Notes under the pieces: generated by a model
Database searches by the model: none
Seen by the model: only the letters and a program-made list of their open reading frames with translations
What the model was told of the DNA's origin: nothing
Origin: Merdiplasma sp905207905
Lineage (GTDB): Bacteria; Bacillota; Clostridia; Lachnospirales; Lachnospiraceae
DNA length: 22,616 nt
Reading direction: 5' to 3'
NCBI GenBank assembly: GCA_902475025.1
Contig: CABRXX010000043.1
Location: forward strand, 1-22,616
Shown: positions 15,045-22,005 of the stretch, piece after piece
Layout: each line of letters starts with the position of its first letter
Position numbering within the stretch: the first letter of the stretch is position 1
Position numbers and translations under genes: made by a program

Positions 15045-17591
15045 GTGGAAGACAATATTTTTGATCAGATACATGAGGTGGACTTAAAAAAGACCATGGA
15101 GGAATCCTACATTGACTATGCGATGAGCGTCATTGCTTCCCGCGCCCTGCCAGACGTAAGGGACGGTCTAAAGCCGGTGCAGCGAAGAGTGCTCTACTCC
15201 ATGATTGAGCTGAACAATGGACCGGATAAGCCTCACAGGAAATGCGCCCGTATCGTCGGCGATACTATGGGTAAATATCATCCCCATGGAGACAGCTCCA
15301 TCTATGGCGCGCTGGTAAATATGGCCCAGGAATGGTCTACCAGATATCCTCTGGTGGACGGACATGGAAATTTTGGCTCTGTGGACGGAGACGGAGCGGC
15401 CGCCATGCGTTATACAGAGGCCCGCTTAAGTAAGATTTCCATGGAAATGCTGGCTGATATCAATAAGGATACCGTGGATTTTGTACCAAACTTTGACGAG
15501 ACGGAGAAGGAGCCCACAGTGCTTCCCTCCCGGTATCCTAATCTTTTGGTAAACGGAACCACCGGTATTGCAGTGGGAATGGCCACAAATATTCCGCCCC
15601 ACAATTTAAGAGAAGTGATCAATGCGGTAGTGAAGATCATTGACAACCGGGTGCAGGAGCAGAGAGAGACCTCCATTGAGGAAGTAATGGAGATTATTAA
15701 AGGGCCGGATTTCCCCACAGGAGCCACAATTCTTGGAACCAGGGGAATTGAGGAGGCTTACCGCACCGGAAGAGGAAAGATTCGTGTCCGGGCTGTGACG
15801 GATATTGAGACGCTTTCCAATGGAAAGAGCAGGATTGTGGTGACCGAGCTGCCTTACCTGGTGAATAAGGCGCGGCTCATTGAGAAGATCGCAGAGCTGG
15901 TGCGTGATAAGAAAATTGACGGTATCACAGGCATCACCGATGAATCCAGCCGGGAGGGTATGCGCATCAGCGTTGATCTGAGAAGAGATGCCAATGCCAA
16001 TGTGATCTTAAATCAGCTGTTTAAGCATACCCAGCTTCAGGATACCTTTGGCGTGAATATGCTGGCCCTTATTGGCAATAAGCCGAAGGTGATGAATCTT
16101 CTGGAGATGCTGCACCACTATATCCGCCACCAGGAAGACGTGGTTACCAGGAGAACCAGATATGATCTGAACAAGGCGGAGGAGCGGGCTCATATTTTGG
16201 AGGGCTTGCTCATCGCCCTTGACAATATTGATGAGGTAATCCAGATTATCCGAGGTTCCAGAACTACTCAGCTGGCCAAGGAGGGCCTGATGAAGCGGTT
16301 CGGCCTTACAGAGGCTCAGTCCCAGGCCATTGTGGATATGCGTCTTAGAGCGCTTACCGGTTTGGAGCGGGAGAAGCTGGAGGCAGAGTATGAGGAGCTG
16401 ATGAAAAAGATCCAGGAGCTGAAGGCTATTCTGGCAGATGAGAATCTTCTTCTCGGGGTGATCCGGAAAGAGATTCTGGTGATCAGCGACAAGTACGGAG
16501 ACGACCGCCGTACTTCCATAGGCTTTGACGCTTATGATTTCTCAACAGAGGATCTGATTCCAAAGGAAAATGTAGTAATTACCATGACAAAGTTAGGCTA
16601 CATTAAGCGCATGACTGAGGATAATTTTAAAAGCCAGAACCGGGGCGGCAAGGGAATTAAGGGAATGCAGACGCTGGAGGATGATTACATCGAGGAACTT
16701 CTTATGACCACCACCCACCATTACCTTATGTTCTTTACCAATAAGGGGCGGGTGTACCGTCTGAAAACCTATGAAATTCCGGAGGCTGGCCGCACAGCCA
16801 GAGGAACGGCTATTGTAAATCTGATTCAGCTGATGCCGGATGAGAAGATCACTGCCCTGATTCCCATGCAGAAGTTTGAAGAGAACAAATATCTGTTTAT
16901 GGCTACCAAGAACGGAATTGTAAAGAAAACTCCCATGATGGATTATGCCAATGTGCGGAAAACCGGGCTGGCAGCCATCAGCCTGCGGGAGGATGACGAG
17001 CTGATCGAGGTGAAAGCCACAGACGATGCGAAGGATATTTTCCTGGTGACCAGGTATGGCCAGTGCATCAGATTCCATGAGACAGATGTGAGAAGCACCG
17101 GCAGAGTGTCCATGGGCGTCATCGGTATTAATCTGGCCCCCGGAGACCAGGTGGTGGGAATGCAGTTAGACACCCAGGGAGAGTATCTTCTGATTGTCTC
17201 TGAAAAGGGAATGGGCAAACTCACCTCTATCGAGAAATTTTCGCCTCAGAACCGGGGCGGCAAGGGCGTAAAGTGCTACAAAATCATGGAGAGAACAGGA
17301 AATGTAGTGGGCGCCAAGTCGGTAAATTTGGACAATGAGGTAATGATGATCAATACAGAGGGCATCATTATCCGCATGATGTGTTCTGACATCTCTGTTC
17401 TTGACAGAGTCACCTCCGGGGTGAAGCTGATGAACCTGGGAGAGAAGGATACCGTAGCCAGCATTGCCAGAGTCCGGGAGAGCATGAATAAGAGTGAAGA
17501 AAAGGCGGAAACTGAGGGCCTGGAAGAAACTTTTGAAACGGAAGAAGAACTGAAAATTTCTGAGACAGAAGAAGAGTTGAAGAAAAATTAA
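15045..17591 (+). CDS. gyrA: DNA gyrase subunit A
   Basis: 848 residues. The N-terminal breakage-reunion domain carries the catalytic tyrosine Tyr123 in AAMRYTEA. The quinolone-determining region reads GKYHPHGDSSIYGALV (76-91). The C-terminal beta-pinwheel holds the GyrA-box 'QNRGGKGIKGM' near 529, which marks it as gyrase rather than topoisomerase IV, and a second variant QNRGGKGVKCY near 736. The start is GTG at 15045 after AGGGGGG; an earlier TTG is followed by a stop. The tail from about 810 is very acidic and contains a repeated ETEEELK. Gly88 replaces the usual acidic residue of the quinolone site (see findings). The palindrome at 17592 begins at the next base. Confidence 0.98.
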   Translation: MEDNIFDQIHEVDLKKTMEESYIDYAMSVIASRALPDVRDGLKPVQRRVLYSMIELNNGPDKPHRKCARIVGDTMGKYHPHGDSSIYGALVNMAQEWSTRYPLVDGHGNFGSVDGDGAAAMRYTEARLSKISMEMLADINKDTVDFVPNFDETEKEPTVLPSRYPNLLVNGTTGIAVGMATNIPPHNLREVINAVVKIIDNRVQEQRETSIEEVMEIIKGPDFPTGATILGTRGIEEAYRTGRGKIRVRAVTDIETLSNGKSRIVVTELPYLVNKARLIEKIAELVRDKKIDGITGITDESSREGMRISVDLRRDANANVILNQLFKHTQLQDTFGVNMLALIGNKPKVMNLLEMLHHYIRHQEDVVTRRTRYDLNKAEERAHILEGLLIALDNIDEVIQIIRGSRTTQLAKEGLMKRFGLTEAQSQAIVDMRLRALTGLEREKLEAEYEELMKKIQELKAILADENLLLGVIRKEILVISDKYGDDRRTSIGFDAYDFSTEDLIPKENVVITMTKLGYIKRMTEDNFKSQNRGGKGIKGMQTLEDDYIEELLMTTTHHYLMFFTNKGRVYRLKTYEIPEAGRTARGTAIVNLIQLMPDEKITALIPMQKFEENKYLFMATKNGIVKKTPMMDYANVRKTGLAAISLREDDELIEVKATDDAKDIFLVTRYGQCIRFHETDVRSTGRVSMGVIGINLAPGDQVVGMQLDTQGEYLLIVSEKGMGKLTSIEKFSPQNRGGKGVKCYKIMERTGNVVGAKSVNLDNEVMMINTEGIIIRMMCSDISVLDRVTSGVKLMNLGEKDTVASIARVRESMNKSEEKAETEGLEETFETEEELKISETEEELKKN

Positions 17592-17697
17592 AGAAAAGGC
17601 TGTTTAGAATACGGATTTTGGTAGCGTATTTCGGTGTGATTTTCTTAGAAAATCCTCGGAAAAGGTACTAAATCAGGTATTTTGAACAGCCTTTTCT
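17592..17697. repeat. Long imperfect palindrome (repeat family copy 2) directly after gyrA
   Basis: The outer arms AGAAAAGGCTGTT (17592-17604) and AACAGCCTTTTCT (17685-17697) are perfect over 13 bases. The stem continues for eight pairs including G-T (17605-17612 with 17677-17684), then GATTT/AAATC (17614-17618 with 17670-17674). At the tip, GATTTTC (17638-17644) pairs with GAAAATC (17648-17654). As RNA it would be a 106-base rod ending in CUUUUCU, able to end gyrase transcription. The tip and ends align with the copy at 53-176, so it appears to belong to a dispersed family. No gene lies in 17698-17780. Confidence 0.75.
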
Positions 17698-17780
17698 GAC
17701 GATAGGATTCCATGTGCATGGATGCTGCTTTTCCTACAAAAAAGAGTAAGAAAATTCCTGGAATCTTAAGGTTTTCATAA

Positions 17781-17809
17781 TTGACGGTGAATAATCAGGT
17801 GGATATAAT
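17781..17809 (+). promoter_or_regulatory. Strong sigma-A promoter of the amidase/serine-hydrolase gene
   Basis: TTGACG (17781-17786), a 17-base spacer and a perfect TATAAT (17804-17809), with initiation expected near 17816 and a leader of about 112 bases. The octamer AATAATCA occurs twice, at 17790-17797 and 17818-17825, one copy in the spacer and one just after the start point. GGTGA (17786-17790) and TCACC (17823-17827) form an inverted pair around the same stretch. These could be operator half-sites. Confidence 0.75.
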
Positions 17810-17927
17810 TTGTGTTAAATAATCACCCTGTATATCATATTTTTGTTGTTTACAGTATTTGGTATATGGAAGTTATGAGAGGAAGAAACAGGAAAATTGA
17901 AAATTTTTAATGAGAAGGGAGAATAGG

Positions 17928-19799
17928 ATGAAAAGAGGCAAAAAAACAGGATGGATAGTTTTTACTGCGGTATTCCTGTTAGCGATACTCTGCGGAGCAA
18001 TCGCACTTGGAGTTCCTTCAGAAAAAAAGACAGAAAAAGACAGCCGGAAAAACAAATCCAATGAGGAGCTTCTGGTGGGAGTCTCCGGAACGGAAGCAAA
18101 GCTCAATCCGGAGTCAGAGGGAGAAAAGATAGAAGAAACAGCTAAGCAGAGTACTGAGAAAAAAGAAACTTCCACAGAAGAGGAAGAAGAGAAAAAAGAA
18201 ACAGAAAATCTGGAAACGGAAGAAACAGAATTTGTTTTTCAGAACGGGTTTACAGTGGCCATTGATCCGGGACATCAGGGAGCCTGGGTGGATATGAGTG
18301 ATAAGGAACCGGATGGGCCGGGCTCAGAGAATTATAAAGCAAAGTCCACTGCAGGGACAACCGGAAGATTTACCCAGGTTCCGGAGTATGAGCTGAATCT
18401 GGATATTTCCCTTTCCCTGAGAGAAGAACTGGAAAACAGAGGGTACAGGGTAGTGATGACAAGGGAAGATCACGATACAGCAATCAGCAACTCAGAGAGA
18501 GCCAAGCTGGCTGCCTCTGAGGGCAGTGATGTCTATGTGAGAATCCATGCCAATGGAAGTGATGACCCTTCTGTAAACGGGGCGCTGGCTATGGTGCCCT
18601 CCCCGGAGAATCCTTACGTAGCGAATCTGGCAGAGGACAGCTTCCGGCTGGGAGAGGAGATTTTGACCAGCTATTGTGAAGCTACAGGATTTCAGAATCT
18701 GGATGTGCAGTACTATGACAATATGTCAGGAATCAACTGGAGCAGCATTCCTGTGATGATTCTGGAGATGGGATTTATGACCAATGAGACAGAAGACTAT
18801 GCCATGCAGGATCCGTCCATGCAGGAGAAAATGGTTCAGGGAATTGCAGATGGCATTGACCATTACTTTGAGATCGACAGTAAAGCGCTGCTTTTGGAGT
18901 ATGAGGATGCTTTAAAGTATGAGATGAGCGCAGTGGAGAAAGATCAAAAGAGGGAAGAGACAGAGGATGGAGATCAGGAAGGTCTGATCCAGGAATTATC
19001 CGGCCCCCAGGAGGAACTCTGTGAAGCCTTTTTATCTGACCGGGAAAAAATGGGAGAAATCTGGTCTTTTAGTATAGAGGATCTGGAAAAGGATGCGGTT
19101 TATGAATATCAGGCCAGTAAAAAAATGCAGTCTGCCAGCGTGATCAAAGTCTTCATCATGGCTGCGGTGTATGATCGGATGTGCTATCCTTCCTCACCGA
19201 AAAAACTGATTCCTGCCGGAGAATCCTATGATGGAGAGCTTCTGGATCTTCTGACGCAGATGATCACTGTCAGCGATAATGGGGCTGCCAATGAGCTGAT
19301 CACCAGACTGGGGGAGGGAGAGTTTGAAAAGGGAGCCCAGGTGATAAATGAGTTTTGTGAAGAAAATGGTTATTCTTCCACCTCCATTGGAAGAGCTTTT
19401 CTGGAGGAGAATCCAAAAGGAGACAACTATACCAGCGCGGCAGATGGAAGAAAGATTCTGTCTGATATTTATCATGAAACCTGTGTCAATGAGATTGCCT
19501 CTGAAAAAATGCTGGAAATTTTAAAGGGACAGACCGTAAAGACAAAGATTCCCGCAGGGCTGCCTTCCGGTACCGTTTCAGCCAATAAAACCGGGGAGAT
19601 GCCGGAAGGCTATGGGCTTGGATGTATTGAGAATGATATGGCTATCGTATTTTCAGAGGAGGGAGATTATATACTTACTGTGTGTTCCAATGATCTGGAA
19701 GGAAGAAACAGTGAGGCTATTGAGGTGATACAGCATATTTCTTCCTATGTTTGGGAACATATTCCAGAGTGGAGAAACGGTGAGAAAAAAGAAAATTAG
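17928..19799 (+). CDS. Membrane-anchored fusion: N-acetylmuramoyl-L-alanine amidase (amidase_3) plus class-A-like serine beta-lactamase/DD-peptidase domain
   Basis: 623 residues in three parts. A signal-anchor helix (about 8-28, WIVFTAVFLLAILCGAIALG) is followed by a Glu/Lys/Thr-rich linker to about 105. The amidase_3 domain (about 108-325) has zinc ligands His116 in DPGH, Glu153 in PEYELNL and His207 in RIHANG, and catalytic Glu280 in ILEMGFMTNE. It should cut the MurNAc-L-Ala amide bond. After a second charged linker, a serine-enzyme domain (about 360-620) carries S404-V-I-K407, S449-D-N451 and K554-T-G556, the three motifs of class A enzymes. The SxxK to SDN distance (45) is shorter than in classic class A lactamases (60), and no glutamate sits at the usual omega-loop place, so a peptidase or other role is as likely as beta-lactam hydrolysis. 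The ATG at 17928 has GGGAG six bases upstream; the ATG at 17910 is rejected. Confidence 0.88.
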   Translation: MKRGKKTGWIVFTAVFLLAILCGAIALGVPSEKKTEKDSRKNKSNEELLVGVSGTEAKLNPESEGEKIEETAKQSTEKKETSTEEEEEKKETENLETEETEFVFQNGFTVAIDPGHQGAWVDMSDKEPDGPGSENYKAKSTAGTTGRFTQVPEYELNLDISLSLREELENRGYRVVMTREDHDTAISNSERAKLAASEGSDVYVRIHANGSDDPSVNGALAMVPSPENPYVANLAEDSFRLGEEILTSYCEATGFQNLDVQYYDNMSGINWSSIPVMILEMGFMTNETEDYAMQDPSMQEKMVQGIADGIDHYFEIDSKALLLEYEDALKYEMSAVEKDQKREETEDGDQEGLIQELSGPQEELCEAFLSDREKMGEIWSFSIEDLEKDAVYEYQASKKMQSASVIKVFIMAAVYDRMCYPSSPKKLIPAGESYDGELLDLLTQMITVSDNGAANELITRLGEGEFEKGAQVINEFCEENGYSSTSIGRAFLEENPKGDNYTSAADGRKILSDIYHETCVNEIASEKMLEILKGQTVKTKIPAGLPSGTVSANKTGEMPEGYGLGCIENDMAIVFSEEGDYILTVCSNDLEGRNSEAIEVIQHISSYVWEHIPEWRNGEKKEN

Positions 19800-19813
19800 T
19801 ATGGCATATATAA

Positions 19814-20011
19814 AGGGACAGTCCTATTTGTTTGCCTGATGATCTGAGTATTAGGAACTGTTTAACCGTTGGATTAGTCGGTGATGGAGCCGGAAGCGGG
19901 GAGATGACAATAGAGAAACTATCGAAAATGCTGCGTTTCATTACGGAAAATATGGATGTTGTTGGTTTTACAGCAGCGGAGTATGATATTCACAGAATGA
20001 GAGGCAAATAA
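19814..20011 (+). pseudogene. Remnant of an arginase/agmatinase-family gene (C-terminal part)
   Basis: An open stretch of 65 codons without a usable start encodes, near its end, GEMTIEKLSKMLRFITENMD then VVGFTAAEYDIHRM and a stop. The pattern 'G(G/E)MT-x-E-x-L-x-x-(L/M)-R-x-I-x-E-N-x-x-V-V-G-F-x-x-x-E-x' is the closing segment of arginase-family (ureohydrolase) proteins. The metal-binding region that should precede it is absent: upstream in frame is an unrelated stretch back to a stop at 19811, directly after the amidase gene. It therefore looks like the tail of a lost gene, left by deletion. Family assignment is by eye and moderate. Confidence 0.5.
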
Positions 20012-20074
20012 GTTGATAAAAAGAATTGCCCTGTGGTGCTGCGAAACCGGAAACCATGCATGAGGAGAAATATA

Positions 20075-20203
20075 ATGAAGCAGATAGAAGAGATCATTCG
20101 AAATACAACTGAAGAAGAACAGGATGCCATGCTGGTTCTGAAGGATATCCTGGCTCATGAGTACATGGATAACCGACCAAAGAAAAACAAAAAACACAAA
20201 TAA
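20075..20203 (+). CDS. Small hypothetical protein, 42 residues
   Basis: A complete short frame, MKQIEEIIRNTTEEEQDAML through to KKNKKHK, with a good ribosome site (TGAGGAG, six to seven bases before the ATG). The sequence predicts an acidic amphipathic helix (residues 2-32) followed by a strongly basic tail (Arg-Pro-Lys-Lys-Asn-Lys-Lys-His-Lys). I do not recognise the family. The charge layout and short size resemble small regulators or antitoxin-like proteins, but nothing shows such a role. It is 81 bases upstream of the DUF5655 gene and in the same direction. Confidence 0.5.
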   Translation: MKQIEEIIRNTTEEEQDAMLVLKDILAHEYMDNRPKKNKKHK

Positions 20204-20284
20204 TAAATCTCAAATTACGCTTGCCAGGTGTCGGATCGCAGCATTTGAAATAGCGGTCGAGCTTATTGAAAGAGAGATGGAGTT

Positions 20285-20662
20285 ATGAGCATAGAAGAAC
20301 TCGCTTTTTTCGATAATCGTCCGAATGAGCTTGAAATGTATGAAACGATTTTGGACAGATTATCAAGATTTGGATATGAGTACAGTATCAGGGTACAAAA
20401 GACGCAGATTTCTTTATCTAATCGATATATGTTTGCCTGCGTATCTTTTGCTCGTGTGAAGAAGAAGGCGGAACTTCCTCCTCATTATTTGGTTGTAACA
20501 TTTGGTCTGAATTATGCAAAGGATTCTGAAAGAATTGCGGTTTGTACAGAAGCAGCGCGAAATCGGTGGACGCATCATGTTGTCATCGGCAGTGTTTCTG
20601 ATGTTGATGAAGAACTCTTGGGATGGCTTCAGGAAGCATATGAATTCAGCAGCAGAAAATAG
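20285..20662 (+). CDS. DUF5655 domain protein
   Basis: 125 residues matching what I recall of the DUF5655 family over its whole length: the opening IEELAFFDNRPNEL, the central 'VQKTQISLSNRYMFACVSF', then 'LVVTFGLNY', the closing 'NRWTHHVVIGSVSDVDEELL' and an ending helix GWLQEAYEFS. The family has no established biochemical function. No signal peptide or membrane segment is seen, so it is likely cytoplasmic. GAGAG lies eight bases before the ATG; GGAG lies too close. Because it sits amid remnants in an accessory stretch, it may be a mobile or lineage-variable gene. The frame is intact. Confidence 0.75.
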   Translation: MSIEELAFFDNRPNELEMYETILDRLSRFGYEYSIRVQKTQISLSNRYMFACVSFARVKKKAELPPHYLVVTFGLNYAKDSERIAVCTEAARNRWTHHVVIGSVSDVDEELLGWLQEAYEFSSRK

Positions 20663-20689
20663 CACCGCCTTTACCTGCACAGAGACAAG

Positions 20690-20810
20690 AACCGGTCTTG
20701 ATCAGGAGCTTCTTCTGAAAGTCCTTTCAAAACCGGAGATGGCAGCACTTCTTACGACTCTGTCCAGACAGCTTCCAGGTTGTATAAATGATTATTACAA
20801 ATTAAAATAA
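20690..20810 (+). pseudogene. Possible remnant of an unrecognised gene
   Basis: Just past the DUF5655 stop, another frame encodes TGLDQELLLKVLSKPEMAAL and then LLTTLSRQLPGCINDYYKLK before TAA. The composition and codon use look like genuine protein, ending in a predicted helix pair. However, the frame upstream of about 20690 runs through the DUF5655 gene out of frame and has no ribosome site of its own. The ATG at 20640 would give a 56-residue overlap product. I read this as the tail of a deleted gene, without being able to name the family. A real short overlapping gene is the alternative. Confidence 0.3.
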
Positions 20811-20823
20811 TAGCAATGATACT

Positions 20824-20860
20824 AAGCAGGAGATCAAAAAAGGGTCTCCTGCTTTTCTTT
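20824..20860 (+). terminator. Intrinsic terminator between convergent genes
   Basis: AAGCAGGAGA (20824-20833) and TCTCCTGCTT (20845-20854) are perfectly complementary around an 11-base loop, and TTTTCTTT follows on the plus strand. It closes the plus-strand accessory stretch. The stem also encodes the last residues and stop of the minus-strand EamA gene; on that strand no T-run follows, so it is mainly a plus-strand terminator. Confidence 0.75.
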
Positions 20861-21712
20861 CCGGTTATTCAGCAGGAACATGACAACGGAAGCTCCGATG
20901 ATGATCGTGTAACCAATAAAGCTGTAAATATCCGGCAATTCCTGTAAAAAGATCAGTCCCAGGAGTGTGGAGAAGATGATCTGGGTATAATCATAGACAG
21001 AAATCTCTCTTGCCGGAGCATAGGAGTAGGCGGCTGTAATGGAAAACTGTCCGCCGGCTGCAGCTAATCCTGCTAACAGGAGGAAGAAAAGCTGGGAGCC
21101 TGTCATGGGATGATAGTCCAGAAGCAGAGGAATCAGAGTGACCAGGCAGGAAAAACCGGAAAAAAAAGCTACAATGACAGGTCCCTTTACGCCACGCTTG
21201 CTGGCTACCCGGACAAAGGTATAGGCCACGCCGGCTCCCAGGCCTCCAAGCATACCGATGAGAGAGGCTGGATGCTGGAAAATGGAGGCAGTGGGTTTGA
21301 TTACAAAAAGACTGCCGAAAAAGGCAACGGTGATGCAGGCAGTCTGATAAAAGTTCACTTTTTCTTTTAAGATCAGATAGGAGAAGATCACCACAAAAAA
21401 TGGGGATAGTTTATTCAGCATGGAAGCATCTGCAATAGCAAGATGATCCACTGCGTAGAAATTGCAGAGGATTCCAAGGGTTCCCATGATGGAGCGGACA
21501 AGAAGGGGGCCGATGGAACGTCTCGTAACAGTAAAGGGAACTTTGTTTTTCACAATGATGATCAGTGCAAAGAGCATAGCAATAAAATTCCGGAAAAAAC
21601 TTTTCTGTATGGAAGGCAGGTCGCCGGACAGGCGCACAAAAAGATTCATGCAGGAAAAACAAAAAGCGGAACAGATAATAAACAAAATCCCCAGATTCTT
21701 TGATTTTTTCAT
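20834..21712 (-). CDS. DMT-superfamily (EamA) membrane transporter
   Basis: 292 residues, all hydrophobic apart from short loops, with about ten predicted membrane helices arranged as two EamA repeats. The first begins LGILFIICSAFCFSCMNLFVRL and includes 'FFRNFIAMLFALIIIVKNK'; the second begins around 'GMLGGLGAGVAYTFVRVASK'. It ends in a basic tail NNRKEKQE, expected in the cytoplasm. This family exports or exchanges small metabolites, and the substrate cannot be told from sequence. The in-frame TTG at 21721 is only two bases from the AGGAG site; the ATG at 21712, ten bases away, is chosen. It is on the minus strand, head-on to replication and unlike its neighbours. Confidence 0.88.
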   Translation of the reverse strand: MKKSKNLGILFIICSAFCFSCMNLFVRLSGDLPSIQKSFFRNFIAMLFALIIIVKNKVPFTVTRRSIGPLLVRSIMGTLGILCNFYAVDHLAIADASMLNKLSPFFVVIFSYLILKEKVNFYQTACITVAFFGSLFVIKPTASIFQHPASLIGMLGGLGAGVAYTFVRVASKRGVKGPVIVAFFSGFSCLVTLIPLLLDYHPMTGSQLFFLLLAGLAAAGGQFSITAAYSYAPAREISVYDYTQIIFSTLLGLIFLQELPDIYSFIGYTIIIGASVVMFLLNNRKEKQETLF

Positions 21713-21947
21713 ATCTAACAATCTCCTATTGTTTCAGTTATATTTTATGACAGATTCTATCATCCCCTATCCTGCTTTTCATTTTGTAAGATCGTATTCT
21801 TTCTGGTAGGTAAAGAATGGAAACGGTCTTTCTGGAATAGGGGGAAGGTACTGCAAATTTTGAGCCTTCTCTATTATATTCCTTTTTTTTAATTATGCAA
21901 CATGTGCAAGAGAAAATACAATCCTTTACAAAGTGACATTCTAAACG

Positions 21948-21976
21948 TTGAAAAAATAGAGCAGATGAGTTATAAT
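21948..21976 (+). promoter_or_regulatory. Sigma-A promoter of murT
   Basis: TTGAAA (21948-21953), a 17-base spacer and a perfect TATAAT (21971-21976). Initiation near 21983 leaves a leader of only about 23 bases, which includes the AAAGGGAG ribosome site. The rest of the 21713-21947 gap is AT-rich, with an inverted pair CCCCTAT (21764-21770) / ATAGGGG (21837-21843) and no gene. Confidence 0.75.
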
Positions 21977-22005
21977 GAAGAATAATTGTGAAAAGGGAGA
22001 AAAGA

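Noticed and set aside
17866..17910. Possible 14-residue leader peptide (MEVMRGRNRKIENF) just before the amidase gene
   Set aside because: No ribosome site precedes its ATG and no attenuator structure follows it.
21764..21843. Inverted pair CCCCTAT/ATAGGGG between the EamA gene and murT as a possible riboswitch
   Set aside because: The pairing is short with a long unpaired interior, and the murT promoter lies downstream of it, so it would not be in the murT leader.
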